From the NCBI RefSeq assembly GCF_030014955.1, contig NZ_JAGRPV010000001.1, positions 7,690,001 through 7,754,000 on the forward strand: 64,000 bases of DNA, in the 5' to 3' direction. Below are positions 21,501-32,981 of this stretch, one piece after another (position 1 is the first letter of the stretch; each line of letters starts with the position of its first letter). Position numbers and translations under genes: made by a program. The notes under the pieces are model-generated. The model made no database searches and was not told the origin of the DNA. It saw nothing but the letters and a program-made list of their open reading frames with translations. This DNA comes from Cohnella hashimotonis. GTDB lineage: Bacteria > Bacillota > Bacilli > Paenibacillales > Paenibacillaceae.

Positions 21501-22439
21501 TTACTTGACGAGCAGCATGCGCTCGAGCGACAGGCGCGCCTTGTCGGCGACGTCTTGCGGCACATGGATCTGCGGCTGCATCGTTTCAAGCGCCTTGACG
21601 ACCTTCTTCAGGTTGTTGACCTTCATATTCGGGCAGACGAGGAACTTGCTCGCAAAATGGAACGTCTTGTCCGGGCTGTCCACCCGCAGCTGGTACCCCG
21701 TGCCGTCCTCGGTGCCGACGATGAACTCCTTGTGGCTCGATTCGCGGCAATACTTCAGGATACCGGTCGTGCTGCCGACGAAGTCGGCCAGCTCGACGAC
21801 CTCGGGGCGGCATTCCGGATGAACGACGAACTGCGCGTTCGGATACTTCGCCCGCATCTCGTACACATCTTTGACGGTCAGCATGTCGTGCGTGTTGCAA
21901 TAGCCTTCCCAGATAATCATCTTCTTGTCCGTATGCTGCTGCACATAGTGGCCCAGGTTCTTGTCCGGGCACCAGATGACCTCGTCGCCTTCGACCGAAT
22001 TGACGACCTTGACCGCGTTGGCGGACGTGCAGCAGATGTCGGTCTCGGCCTTTACGTCCGCGGACGAGTTGATATAGGTCACGACCTTGGCATTTGGATG
22101 CTTGGCCTTCAGCTCCCGCAGGCCGATCGGATTGACCATGTCCGCCATCGGGCAGCCCGCGCGCTCGTCGGGGACGAGCACGGTCTTGTGCGGCGCGAGG
22201 ATCTTGGCGCTCTCGCCCATGAAGTGCACGCCGCAAAACACGATGACGTCCGCGTCCGTCTGCGCGGCCTTCTGGGCGAGCAGGAACGAGTCTCCGCGGA
22301 AGTCGGCCACCTCTTGAATCTCGTCGCGCTGGTAATAGTGAGCCAGAATGATGGCATTGCGTTCCTTCTTCAGCTGCGCCAGGCGCTCGCGCAGCTCGCG
22401 GTTCTGCTCCGCTTTGCGTTCAAGGGCTAAAGCTTCCAT
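21501..22439 (-). CDS. nadA: Quinolinate synthase A
   Basis: A 312-residue [4Fe-4S] enzyme condensing iminoaspartate with dihydroxyacetone phosphate to quinolinate. Motifs are AIILAHYYQRDEIQEVAD, FCGVHFMGESAKIL, GCPMADMV, INSSADVKAETDICCTSANAV and FVVHPECRPEV; the cysteines expected to bind the cluster are present. The ATG at 22439 has AGGAGGAG about 8 nt upstream. It is the first gene of a nadA-nadB-nadC-coaX-hslO-prsA-like set, which links NAD and CoA cofactor synthesis. Confidence 0.97.
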   Translation of the reverse strand: MEALALERKAEQNRELRERLAQLKKERNAIILAHYYQRDEIQEVADFRGDSFLLAQKAAQTDADVIVFCGVHFMGESAKILAPHKTVLVPDERAGCPMADMVNPIGLRELKAKHPNAKVVTYINSSADVKAETDICCTSANAVKVVNSVEGDEVIWCPDKNLGHYVQQHTDKKMIIWEGYCNTHDMLTVKDVYEMRAKYPNAQFVVHPECRPEVVELADFVGSTTGILKYCRESSHKEFIVGTEDGTGYQLRVDSPDKTFHFASKFLVCPNMKVNNLKKVVKALETMQPQIHVPQDVADKARLSLERMLLVK

Positions 22440-22476
22440 GGTGAGTCTCCTCCTGCGGCGTTGACGCCTGGTATCA

Positions 22477-22502
22477 TTAATTGTGAAAATAAGCACAAAT
22501 TA
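22477..22502. promoter_or_regulatory. Imperfect inverted repeat upstream of nadA (possible operator)
   Basis: TTAATTGTG (22477-22485) and CACAAATTA (22494-22502) are near-complementary arms (7 of 9) with an 8-bp AT-rich centre, 38 nt ahead of the nadA start. NAD synthesis genes in Bacilli are repressed by NiaR-type regulators, but this site was not matched to a known motif. No convincing -35/-10 pair was found around it. Confidence 0.4.
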
Positions 22503-22815
22503 GGCCGCTTAACAAAAACGGGTTGCCAAAAACGCAACCGACGTCGGTGAGTCAACAATAAATTTACACTTGCCAGGGGGTACTGTCAATGAATGTTCAC
22601 AGATTTCCGCAAGAAGTTTTCCGTGTATTTATCGGGTCTCCCGAGGCTCGGAAACAATCGGGAACACGCGTTCCTCCGCGCATTCCAGACGGCCGACCGC
22701 AATAAATTCCAGCGCATCGCAAATTAGTCGTCATGAAACCGCATTCATCGATCGGCGCCGTCTATTAGAATGAGGAGTGGCTTCAAACATTTCCCAATAA
22801 GGCAGGCGTTCGACA
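22503..22815. other. Divergent intergenic region between nadA and the chemoreceptor gene
   Basis: About 310 nt that must hold the promoters for nadA (minus) and the chemoreceptor (plus). No gene, repeat or clear consensus promoter was recognised. Confidence 0.4.
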
Positions 22816-24905
22816 TTGACCTCCTCTCCCGCATCCCCCGCTCCACTGCACCGGAAGGACCGCCGCAGACGTTCGCTGCGCACGAAATGGATGCTCCTCA
22901 TTTCCATTGCCGTATTTATCTCGCTGACCGCCTGCACGCTGATGCTGTTCGCTACGGTGAGGAGCTCGCTGCAACGTTCCTTTGCCGATGCCAATGCGGT
23001 ACAGGTCGAGAGCGCGACGCGCGAAATGCGGATGCTGACCGAGCAATACGAAAAATCGCTTGAACAGCTCTCCATGTCGATCGGGACGTTGGCCGCGAGC
23101 GCGGGTCGTCCCGACGAACCTATTGGGCAGCTGCTGCGGGAGACGCAGGCCAAGGATCCGGCTCTGCAAAGTGTCTTCTTCATCCGCGCCTCCGACGGGC
23201 ATACGCTGAGTTCTTCGAGCGCGAGTCCCCCGGCTGACGATCGGCAATCTTCGATATACCGGCTCGCTGCGCAAGAGAAATCCACCGCATGGACGAGCGT
23301 CCACCTGGACCAGCCGCCGGCAAGATGGCTGTCACCGTCGTCACGCCTGTCATGAAGGATTCGGAGCTGTACGGCGCCGCGGGCTACGATATCGATCTTG
23401 CGGGACTCGGCGCGCTGCGGGAGTCGAACGAGACGTTCGGCAAAAACAAGCTGATCCTTTTCGATGACCGCGGCCTCGTCGTCACCTCCTTCATGAAGGG
23501 GATGGAAGGAAAAAATATCGATCCGAACGCGAGCGGACGGACGGAAGGCGCGGACGACGCGCTCGAGGATATAAGCGATATGAAAAAAACGTTCGCATGG
23601 GTCGAGGATGTAGCGGCCGGCAAACGGGAGGATATCGCGTTCAAATGGAAGGGCGTACGGTATACCGGCACGGTCTCTTACGTTTATTCGATGAACTGGA
23701 GCGTCGTCTCGTTCATCGAACGAAGCGCGCTTGACCGGAGTTTGCAAGGATTTATACGGATTAGCGCGGTCGCCCTTGTCATCGGGCTCGCCATCGGCGC
23801 CCTGGCCGCCCTCTATATTGCGATTCGGCTGCTGCGCACGATTCATACCCTTCGCAAAACGATCGCCAAGACGGCGGACGGGGATCTGATCGCGCAGTTC
23901 GATTATGCGGCAAACGACGAGCTCGGCGACTTGGCGTCGAACTACAACGAAATGCTGCATCGCGTCCGATCGCTAATCGGGAAGGTGAATGTCGGCGTGA
24001 CCTCCGTCGAAGAGACGGCGCACGGCGTTATGGTCATTTCGGGGGAAAACGGCAGAACCAGCCGGGAAGCCGCCCGGTCGACCGAGGAGATCGCGGCAGG
24101 CGCGGCGGGCACGACGCTGGAGCTGGAGAAAAGCTCCGAAGCCGTACGTCTGCTAACTCGGGAAATCGGCACGCTGACGGTTCAATCCGCCGATATCGAA
24201 CGCGAGCTCGCGACCTCCGAGGTTCAGGTCCGGGAGGGGGACGCTAGCGCCGCGCATTTGGAAGCTTCGTTCGAGGAGCTCGAGCAAGCGTTTGGCCGGG
24301 TGGCCGGCATGGTCGACGATCTGTGCGCGCAATCGCAATCGATCTCGTCCGTCACCCGGGCGATCTCCGATATTGCAGAGCAGACGAATGTCCTGGCCGT
24401 GAACGCCGCGATCGAAGCCGCGAGAGCGGGCCCGCATGGCCGAGGCTTCGCGGTCATCGCGGACGAGGTCAGAAGGCTGGCGCTGCAAGCCCGTCAGTCC
24501 GCGAAGCAGATCGAGCGGACGATCGCCGGCGTTCTGGAGCAGACTGGTAGCCTCGCGGAGGTCGTGAACCGCACCAACGAAGTTAACGGCATTCAGAAGG
24601 ACGCGGTGTCGCACGTTAGCCGCGCGATGAAGCAAATCCAAGCTTCTATCGCCCGGATGCTCGCGCACGTTGCCCATGAGCGCTCCACGATTACCGCAAT
24701 CGATTCGCAAAAAGGTGTCGTCGTCTCTTCTATCGGTACGATCCTGTCCGTCTCCGAGCAGACGGCAGCCTCCTCGCAGGAGATCGCCTCCTCGGTTCAA
24801 GCGCAAGCGGCTGCTGCGGCAGAGGTGTCCGAGCACGCAGCACGCCTCGTCGAGCTGGTCTCCGTGCTGAAGGAGGATGTATCGAGGTTTAAGACGGAAT
24901 TGTAG
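22816..24905 (+). pseudogene. Methyl-accepting chemotaxis protein, interrupted by a frameshift
   Basis: Two overlapping frames together make one receptor. The first (22816-23355, TTG start) has a basic N-terminus, a transmembrane helix (WMLLISIAVFISLTAC) and the start of a dCache-type sensor. The second (from about 23289) continues it (AVTVVTPVMKDSELYGAAGYDIDLAGL), then a second membrane helix, a HAMP segment and the cytoplasmic signalling domain with the conserved hairpin tip ending in EAARAGPHGRGFAVIADEVRRL. The join falls near 23319-23325, in CCGCCGGCAAG, and one missing base there would restore a continuous protein. This may be a real inactivating mutation or a sequencing error. It ends at a terminator. 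Confidence 0.85.
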
Positions 24906-24919
24906 TAAGCGCGATAGAT

Positions 24920-24965
24920 GGAATCGGGATCGGGATGCACAAGAGCGCCCCGGTTCCTTTTTTTG
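24920..24965 (+). terminator. Intrinsic terminator after the chemoreceptor gene
   Basis: GGAATCGGG (24920-24928) pairs with CCCGGTTCC (24949-24957, one G-T pair) and is followed by seven T. Confidence 0.75.
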
Positions 24966-25022
24966 TCTAAAACGGAACCTCCTGCGCGTTTGCGGTGTCT
25001 AATCGGTGGAGGTGTTGCGAGC

Positions 25023-25568
25023 TTGGAAGAAACCCACTGGTCCTACGCTGAAAATATAGATGCCGATGGGCTTCGCGAGTTGATGCTGCAATACGGATCC
25101 GAGGTGTGGAACCTGGCCTTTGTCCTCACCAAACGCAGGGATCTCGCGGACGACGTATCCCAGGACGTATTCCTTGCCGCCTACCGGAAGATCGATACGT
25201 TCCGCGGCGCTTCCTCCGTTCGAACGTGGCTGCTGTCGATCGCGCGAAATACGGCGATCAATCGTTTGCGTTCGGCCTTTCTGCGCCGCGTCACGCTAAT
25301 GGATCGCATAGACGACCGAGCGCATGATGCCGGTCCATCCGCCGAATCCGAAGTGCTGCGCCGTTCATTATCCAACGAGATATGGGCAGACGTCATGCGG
25401 CTTCCTCTTAAACTGCGCGAAACGCTCGTGCTGCAGGCGCGATACGAACTTACGGTTAGGGAGATCGCGCTGCTCCTCGACCTGTCGGAGGGCACCGTCA
25501 AGTCCAGGCTGTCGCGCGCGAGGGAACGCATGATCAGGCTTAGAGAGGAGGCATCTGATCGTGAATGA
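25023..25568 (+). CDS. ECF-type RNA polymerase sigma factor
   Basis: A 181-residue sigma-70 family factor of the extracytoplasmic-function group. Region 2 is visible as VWNLAFVLTKRRDLADDVSQ, DVFLAAYRKIDTFRG and SVRTWLLSIARNTAINRLR. Region 4 is LPLKLRETLVLQARYELTVR followed by EIALLLDLSEGTVKSRLSRARERM, a helix-turn-helix. The TTG at 25023 is preferred because GGAGGTG lies 8-9 nt upstream. It overlaps the next gene by 8 nt, which is typical of a sigma/anti-sigma pair. Confidence 0.93.
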   Translation: MEETHWSYAENIDADGLRELMLQYGSEVWNLAFVLTKRRDLADDVSQDVFLAAYRKIDTFRGASSVRTWLLSIARNTAINRLRSAFLRRVTLMDRIDDRAHDAGPSAESEVLRRSLSNEIWADVMRLPLKLRETLVLQARYELTVREIALLLDLSEGTVKSRLSRARERMIRLREEASDRE

Positions 25569-26727
25569 GGATCGCCGGCCGTCGTGGTACGAGCAATTAA
25601 AGGTGGACGCATCTCGCACGGAAGGTTTTACGGAAACTCATATGTCCGCAATCGAACAGATGGCACTTAGCGGAAAGATGGACAAAAAGCATGGCCGGTC
25701 GCACCTAAACCGCCGTCGCCTTTACGCTGCAACAATAGTCGGCGTATCTGTAGCGATGGTCGTTGGAGCAGTTCTACTAAGCCATAGGGGAGACGATCTC
25801 GTTCGAACGCTGAGTCCGGTAACCTTTACTTCAACTTTGACGGCTGTTGCCCCCGTGCCGAATGTGGCTCCACGGCCAATCCGGATTCAACGCTTGTCGG
25901 GATTGCTAAGCGCACAGCTGCCGTTTAAGCTGCAAGATGTGGTCGGTATTCGTTTGGAAGACAACCAGCACCGGCTGCAGCCCTTCGAGGTGCCGAAAGA
26001 TCGGCTGAACGTTATTTTGCAAAATCTGAACACGCTGGACATTGCCGCTGCATCGATCAGTCCGGAGCCGGAGATATCCTGGGTAAGCAATGCCTATACA
26101 ATGACAATCGATACAGCTGAAGGCGCCTTTGTCATGGCTTACGATCCAAGCAGCAACACGTACGGGACCCCGGATACGCTGTTGTTGGCAGACGATCAGG
26201 TGTGGATGCTCATGCAAAGGTATATCAATCCAGGCGGCGAATGGGCAGCGTACGACAGGCTTAGCGCACAAGCAAGTACTGAGCAAGCCATAGTGCAAGA
26301 GGATCGGATCACGGACCGGATATACGAGCGAAGCCGTTTTAACATCGACGGTCTCGACTATCTCGGCTGGGCGCAAAAGTTCCTTGCACTCTCCTCCGGC
26401 ACGCTTTTCTATGACGGGGCTCTTGGAACGAAAGGATTCATACAATCTTTGTCACCGCAGTCTTTAACACTTACCGGCTATCAGTACGCCTATCCGAGTA
26501 TAATAAAGCTATCCGCTTCGATTGTGTTTACAACGGACGATCAAGCTTATGCGACGCCGGATGAAATTAAAGTCGGCCTCACGCAAAACGAAGTCATCGC
26601 CAAGCTTGGCCTTCCCAATGCCCGTACGGAAACAGCCTGGCGTTATCGCGTTGACGATGGCCTTGGCTTCCAACTGCTGTTCGAAGACGGTAAGGTGCGT
26701 TTCATCTCGCTGATCAAGCCTGACTAG
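25561..26727 (+). CDS. Membrane-anchored protein, probable anti-sigma partner
   Basis: A 388-residue protein with a short cytoplasmic N-terminus (about 55 residues) and one membrane helix (YAATIVGVSVAMVVGAVLL, about residues 56-75). A long extracytoplasmic part ends in a SmpA/OmlA-like segment (IKVGLTQNEVIAKLGLPNAR onward). The topology and the 8-nt overlap with the sigma gene suggest an anti-sigma factor that senses an envelope signal, but no zinc-binding HxxxCxxC motif is present, so this is inference. GTG start; AGAGAGGAG lies upstream inside the sigma gene. Base composition is slightly more AT-rich than its neighbours. Confidence 0.65.
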   Translation: MNEDRRPSWYEQLKVDASRTEGFTETHMSAIEQMALSGKMDKKHGRSHLNRRRLYAATIVGVSVAMVVGAVLLSHRGDDLVRTLSPVTFTSTLTAVAPVPNVAPRPIRIQRLSGLLSAQLPFKLQDVVGIRLEDNQHRLQPFEVPKDRLNVILQNLNTLDIAAASISPEPEISWVSNAYTMTIDTAEGAFVMAYDPSSNTYGTPDTLLLADDQVWMLMQRYINPGGEWAAYDRLSAQASTEQAIVQEDRITDRIYERSRFNIDGLDYLGWAQKFLALSSGTLFYDGALGTKGFIQSLSPQSLTLTGYQYAYPSIIKLSASIVFTTDDQAYATPDEIKVGLTQNEVIAKLGLPNARTETAWRYRVDDGLGFQLLFEDGKVRFISLIKPD

Positions 26728-26771
26728 CGGCCTTTAGGGTCAACGCAGGCGCCCGCCCGACGCACAAGCAA

Positions 26772-26814
26772 AAACCCGCGATCCAGCTGCACCGAGCAGC
26801 GGAATCGCGGGTTT
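26772..26814. terminator. Bidirectional terminator between the anti-sigma gene and ftsH
   Basis: AAACCCGCGAT (26772-26782) and ATCGCGGGTTT (26804-26814) form a perfect 11-bp stem, with T-rich flanks on both strands. The two convergent genes end on either side. Confidence 0.85.
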
Positions 26815-26827
26815 GTTTGTATAAAAG

Positions 26828-28846
<2,019 letters not shown>

Positions 28847-28950
28847 CCCTGACCTCCTCCCGACACGCTTTCATCATTTTACCATAGCCTGTCTTGGTAT
28901 CTCAATAAAACGCGCGGCTGCGCGGAAAAACCACCGGAAGGCTGCAGTAC

Positions 28951-29493
28951 TCAGCGGTTCGAGTAAATTTCTTCTTTTAAAATGCCTACGTATGGAAGAT
29001 TACGGTAATGCTCGGCATAGTCGAGACCGTAACCGACGACAAAAGCATCGGGAATGCTGAACCCGGTATAATCGGCGTTCAGGTCGACGGTGCGGCGCCC
29101 CGGCTTGTCGAATAGCGCGACGACCCGAACGGACTTCGCATTGCGGCGCTCAAGCACGTCGATGAGATAGCTGAGCGTGAGGCCGCTGTCTATAATGTCC
29201 TCAACGATCAGGATATCGCGTCCCTCGACCGAGTTGTCCAGATCCTTGACGATGCGGACTTCGCCGCTGGAGCGGGTCGAGTTGCCGTAGCTCGATACGG
29301 CCATGAAGTCCAGCTCGATCGGAATCGTGATGTTCTTGGACAGATCGGCCATAAAAATAAAGGCGCCCTTCAACACGCAGATTACCAGCGGGTTGCGCCC
29401 CTCGTAATCGCGGCTGACGGCGGCTCCCAGTTCACGTACCTTCAGTTGGATCTGCTCTTCCGAGTAAAGTACTTCTTGAATGTCATTCTGCAA
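28951..29493 (-). CDS. hpt: Hypoxanthine phosphoribosyltransferase
   Basis: A 180-residue purine salvage enzyme converting hypoxanthine or guanine plus PRPP to IMP or GMP. The PRPP-binding motif is [40 protein letters not shown] and [20 protein letters not shown] are family features. The TTG at 29493 (MQNDIQEV) is chosen because GGAGG lies 8 nt ahead and the length then fits the family; the frame is open to 29547 but that overlaps the end of tilS. Confidence 0.95.
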   Translation of the reverse strand: MQNDIQEVLYSEEQIQLKVRELGAAVSRDYEGRNPLVICVLKGAFIFMADLSKNITIPIELDFMAVSSYGNSTRSSGEVRIVKDLDNSVEGRDILIVEDIIDSGLTLSYLIDVLERRNAKSVRVVALFDKPGRRTVDLNADYTGFSIPDAFVVGYGLDYAEHYRNLPYVGILKEEIYSNR

Positions 29494-29516
29494 CGATGGG
29501 ACCTCCCGGGCCGATA

Positions 29517-30959
29517 TTAAACGGTATGATGGCTTGACTCCGAACATGTCACGCGGATGGCCGCTCCTGCTCCCGAGTTCGGTACGGCGTGCCGCGAGCG
29601 CCTGAGGCCCGGTATCCAGAGAATGCGACCGGCGCCGTCGACGAGCAGCGGCTTCAGGTGACGCAGGCTGCGGGGAACCTTGGCGTCGACGAGTATATCT
29701 TGCACCTTCTTGGAGCCGTTTAGTCCCAAGGGCTCCATCCGATCTCCCGGCCTCCGGCTGCGCACCGCAAGCGGCATCGCAAGCTCCGCCTCGTCAAAAA
29801 AGGCCTCCCAGCGGGAGCCCGGCGAAGGGTCGCAGATTCCGGCCTCCCGGCTTATCCGGAAAACAAGGCCACACTCCGGCACCGCCACCTCGAGCCGTTC
29901 GGAACGCGCAGGGAGTTCCGCGAGGGTATAGGCATAGCCGGCTTGCGCGTCCGGCACGGGTCCTATGTACGCATAGCCATACTCCCGAAGCAGCACAAGT
30001 CCGCCCCCGATGTCGAAGCGGGCGACGTCCGGCCGTTCGGCCGTCAGTATAGCCACGATTTCTTCCACCTGCTCGAATCGAGCCTGGGCATGCGGTCCTG
30101 CAAGACCATTTAATATTAGTTTAATCATTCTGCGTTGTAAAGCAAGGTGAAGCCCCCGAACGAGTCTCACGTCGAGCCGCCATCCCCCGCCCGATTGGCC
30201 GGCCCCCGCAGCCAGCGCGCGACGGGCTTCGGCTTCCATATATTCGTCGTCCGCCGATGCAAGCTCGGCAAGTCGGGCCAACCCGGCGCGCAGGTCCGGA
30301 TTGTACCGTTCGAGATAGGGAAGCGCTTCGAGCCGAACCGCGTTCCGGACATAATGCGTCTTGGCATTGCTGCTGTCCGTCGCAAATGGCACGCCGTTCC
30401 GCTCGTTGTATGCAAGCAGCTCGCTTTTGGTTATACGCAGCAGAGGGCGTATGAGTTCCAACTCTTGCTCGGGACGTCGAATGGGAATTCCTGACAGCCC
30501 GGTCACGCCGCTCCCCCGCAGTATCCGCATGAGTACTGTCTCCGCCTGATCGTCCGCATGATGGGCGACCGCGATCGTCCTGGCGCCATGCCGGCGCGCG
30601 GCCTCGCGCAGGAACGCGTACCGCCGCACCCGTGAGGCGGCCTGCGAATTCATGCCCGTCGCTTCGATATAAGCGGGCATATCGATCTCGGCGAGCTCGA
30701 ACGGGATTCCCCAGGCGGCAGCGGTCTCGCGCACGAGAGCGGCTTCGGCGTCGGACTCGGTCCCGCGAAACCCATGATTGACATGCGCCGCGATGACGAG
30801 CCACCCGTCCCGGACAGCCGAAGCTTGCAGCAAATGGAGCATCGCCATCGAGTCCGGTCCGCCGGAGACGCCCGCCAGGACGCGGGCGCCGGGACCGATG
30901 CCGAACGTCTCACTCAGCAATTGCGCGATCCGTACGGCCAACTCGTCTTGCGCCTCCAC
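29517..30959 (-). CDS. tilS: tRNA(Ile)-lysidine synthase
   Basis: A 480-residue enzyme that modifies C34 of tRNA-Ile(CAU) to lysidine, changing its codon meaning from AUG to AUA. The ATP pyrophosphatase loop is [45 protein letters not shown] and [15 protein letters not shown] follow. The C-terminal substrate-binding domain is at about residues 390-465 ([20 protein letters not shown]). GTG at 30959 is chosen from the GGGGGA seven nt upstream and the fit to the family start. Kinase-like gene upstream ends 23 nt before; hpt starts 23 nt after. Confidence 0.95.
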   Translation of the reverse strand: MEAQDELAVRIAQLLSETFGIGPGARVLAGVSGGPDSMAMLHLLQASAVRDGWLVIAAHVNHGFRGTESDAEAALVRETAAAWGIPFELAEIDMPAYIEATGMNSQAASRVRRYAFLREAARRHGARTIAVAHHADDQAETVLMRILRGSGVTGLSGIPIRRPEQELELIRPLLRITKSELLAYNERNGVPFATDSSNAKTHYVRNAVRLEALPYLERYNPDLRAGLARLAELASADDEYMEAEARRALAAGAGQSGGGWRLDVRLVRGLHLALQRRMIKLILNGLAGPHAQARFEQVEEIVAILTAERPDVARFDIGGGLVLLREYGYAYIGPVPDAQAGYAYTLAELPARSERLEVAVPECGLVFRISREAGICDPSPGSRWEAFFDEAELAMPLAVRSRRPGDRMEPLGLNGSKKVQDILVDAKVPRSLRHLKPLLVDGAGRILWIPGLRRSRHAVPNSGAGAAIRVTCSESSHHTV

Positions 30960-30982
30960 TCGTACTTCCCCCAATTCCCGTT

Positions 30983-31906
30983 CTATTGAAGCAGCCAGAA
31001 TGCGGCCGCGGATACGCAAAGGAGCAAAGAGGCTGCAAACAAGCCCGCCATCCATCCAGGCACCTTGCCGCGGCTGCTGCGGACGGCTTCTTCCGCCGCA
31101 GCGCGCATGCGATTGCGCCAATGTTCGGACGCCTCACGGGCATCCTTGAACTTGCCGTGCAGCGCCAGTTCCATCCAGCTCTCCATCTTCTTGAGCTCGG
31201 CATGGCTGCGGACCAGCGCCATCAGCTCGCGCGGATGCCGGTTCTGCGGCAGCAGCATCTTGGTCATATGCAGCAGGCGCTTGCCGTCGAGCGCGTGTAT
31301 CCATAGCACGGCAACGGAGAATACGTCATAGGACGGATCCGCCGTCCGGCTGCCTGCCGACCAGTAGCCGCGGTCGTACACTTCCGTGAACTGGCGTACC
31401 GAACGTCCCATCGCAGTCATGCCGCCATAATCGACGAGCGACACCCGTCCGTAATCGGTGACGAGAATATTATCGCTTTTGACGTCACCGAACACCCAGC
31501 CCGCAACGTGCAGCTCCGCGAGTCGATTCAGCAGACGGTACCCGACGACGCCGTACCAGGCGCCGCCATGCTCGGCCAGGTAGGTCTTAACGGGCACCCC
31601 CGGCACGTACTGCATGACATAAAACGGCAGCAGCCTTCCCTGCCACTCCGCATCGTCCACGTCCAGCAGAAAAGGCGGACGCTTCCGCTCCCGCTGGTCC
31701 AGCGAGGCGAGCACGTTCGCTTCTGCCTGAAGGTCTTCGAGCTGCATGCCGATCTTCAGCGCGTAAGTCCGCAGTCCGCTGACTGCCATATAGACTTGAC
31801 CGTTCGCCCCGATCCCGAGCATGCGCTCCAGCCGGTATGAACGTCCGTTCCACTTGCCGCGCAGTACCGTTCCGGCCGGCACGCGCGCGTCAGACGACGT
31901 AATCAC
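30983..31906 (-). CDS. yabT: YabT-like serine/threonine protein kinase
   Basis: A protein of about 307 residues with a compact kinase domain: a glycine-rich loop LGIGANGQVYMAV, the ATP lysine in YALKIG, the catalytic segment FGDVKSDNILV (Asp and Asn present, His replaced), and DYGG in place of DFG. A single membrane helix lies at the very C-terminus (WMAGLFAASLLLCVSAAAFWLL), anchoring it from the cytoplasm. B. subtilis YabT is a DNA-stimulated, sporulation-linked kinase in the same position between yabS and tilS. The start is uncertain; GTG at 31906 overlaps the yabS stop by 17 nt, and the frame is open to 31975. Confidence 0.88.
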   Translation of the reverse strand: MITSSDARVPAGTVLRGKWNGRSYRLERMLGIGANGQVYMAVSGLRTYALKIGMQLEDLQAEANVLASLDQRERKRPPFLLDVDDAEWQGRLLPFYVMQYVPGVPVKTYLAEHGGAWYGVVGYRLLNRLAELHVAGWVFGDVKSDNILVTDYGRVSLVDYGGMTAMGRSVRQFTEVYDRGYWSAGSRTADPSYDVFSVAVLWIHALDGKRLLHMTKMLLPQNRHPRELMALVRSHAELKKMESWMELALHGKFKDAREASEHWRNRMRAAAEEAVRSSRGKVPGWMAGLFAASLLLCVSAAAFWLLQ

Positions 31907-32642
31907 TCCGCATCCCGTCCGTATCGTCGCGCCTCGCAGGCGCGGTGTGCTGCGGTTCTGTTTCCAGTTTACCACAAGTTTCCCGGAAAAACTCCACCAC
32001 GCGCAAAAGCGCCGGCCCCGTCGGCGTCGTTCCCTTCATGCTGATGCGTCCGAAAATCTGGCCGATTCGGTCGGCGCGGTCCGTCCAGTCCAGGTCCAGG
32101 AGGCAAGCCTCATGCGAGCGCTCCCCGGGAAAATGGAAAACCGCGACCGCGCTCTCGCCGCGTCTGGCCTGGAGGCTCAGCGCCAAGTCCCGCACGGCCT
32201 CCTCGACGGCCCGCATTTTCGGCTTCATGCTCGCGCTAGCGTCGATCAGGAGCGCCACGCGCAGCTCCGCCGTTTCGCCCAGGTCCTCCATGACGCGCAC
32301 GATCTCCGCCCGCTTGTCCGGCGGCAGCTCCGCCGCGGATTCGACGCCGAAAATCTGACGCAGCTCCCGGTTGACCTCGCCGCGAATCGTGCCCTGAACC
32401 GTCTGCCGCGTCATCATCTGCACCGTGCGGGACAGCAGCGCCGGCGATACGATCCGGCTCATGCCGCCGCCCGCCCGCGCGATCTCCGCGATCTCGAGCG
32501 CCCCCTGCTCGCCGATGCCTCCTTCGTCCACGATGCCGACGACATTGACGGAGATGCCCTCCGCCTGCGCGACCGACGCCGCGATGGCCGGGCTGTCCCC
32601 GACATTCGAGCAGCCGTCCGTGATCAGCAGAATTTGTCTCAT
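31890..32642 (-). CDS. yabS: YabS-like VWA-domain protein
   Basis: A 250-residue soluble protein starting MRQILLITDGCSNVGDS. A von Willebrand factor A type domain occupies the C-terminal half with a complete metal site DASAS (in VALLIDASASMKPK) and a later threonine region (MKGTTPTGPALLRV). The ATG at 32642 has GGAG 8 nt upstream. It is located immediately ahead of the YabT-like kinase, as in B. subtilis; the role is unknown, probably linked to sporulation. Confidence 0.87.
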   Translation of the reverse strand: MRQILLITDGCSNVGDSPAIAASVAQAEGISVNVVGIVDEGGIGEQGALEIAEIARAGGGMSRIVSPALLSRTVQMMTRQTVQGTIRGEVNRELRQIFGVESAAELPPDKRAEIVRVMEDLGETAELRVALLIDASASMKPKMRAVEEAVRDLALSLQARRGESAVAVFHFPGERSHEACLLDLDWTDRADRIGQIFGRISMKGTTPTGPALLRVVEFFRETCGKLETEPQHTAPARRDDTDGMRSDYVV

Positions 32643-32773
32643 GCGCCTCACTCCTTCTATCGCTATCATTCTTCTATTCGCAGTGTCGCCAAATAACGCG
32701 AGATTTAACCCGTGCCGGCACATACACCTCTGCTTGCTCCCATACGATGCCGGTGACGCTTGGGTACGCTAGG

Positions 32774-32877
32774 CCATAAGGTACCTTTGTGCCGCGATTG
32801 CTGCGTTGGATGGGGCTTCGCGGGTCCATAAGGAACCTTCGTGCTGTTGTCTGCCTGGAACCCGCGCGATCTGCCGC
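32774..32877. repeat. Two 52-bp tandem units upstream of yabS
   Basis: CCATAAGGTACCTTTGTGC at 32774 and CCATAAGGAACCTTCGTGC at 32826 are 52 bp apart. Each contains the palindromic core AAGGTACCTT (or one mismatch). A third, poorly conserved copy may precede them near 32722. The rest of the 340-bp gap between yabS and the next gene holds a terminator (32921-32953) and no gene. Confidence 0.6.
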
Positions 32878-32920
32878 ATTCTTATTGGCTGACCGGATTG
32901 TGCCCGGCAAAAGCGCGAAA

Positions 32921-32953
32921 CAAAAAAGAGAGACCCCCGATAGGATCTCTCTT
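32921..32953 (-). terminator. Intrinsic terminator of the Ig-like two-gene operon
   Basis: On the minus strand AGAGAGATCC pairs with GGGTCTCTCT around a short loop and is followed by TTTTTTG. It lies 28 nt after the stop at 32982. Confidence 0.85.
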
Positions 32954-32981
32954 CGTACACACTGTGCCTGGCCTTATGAAA

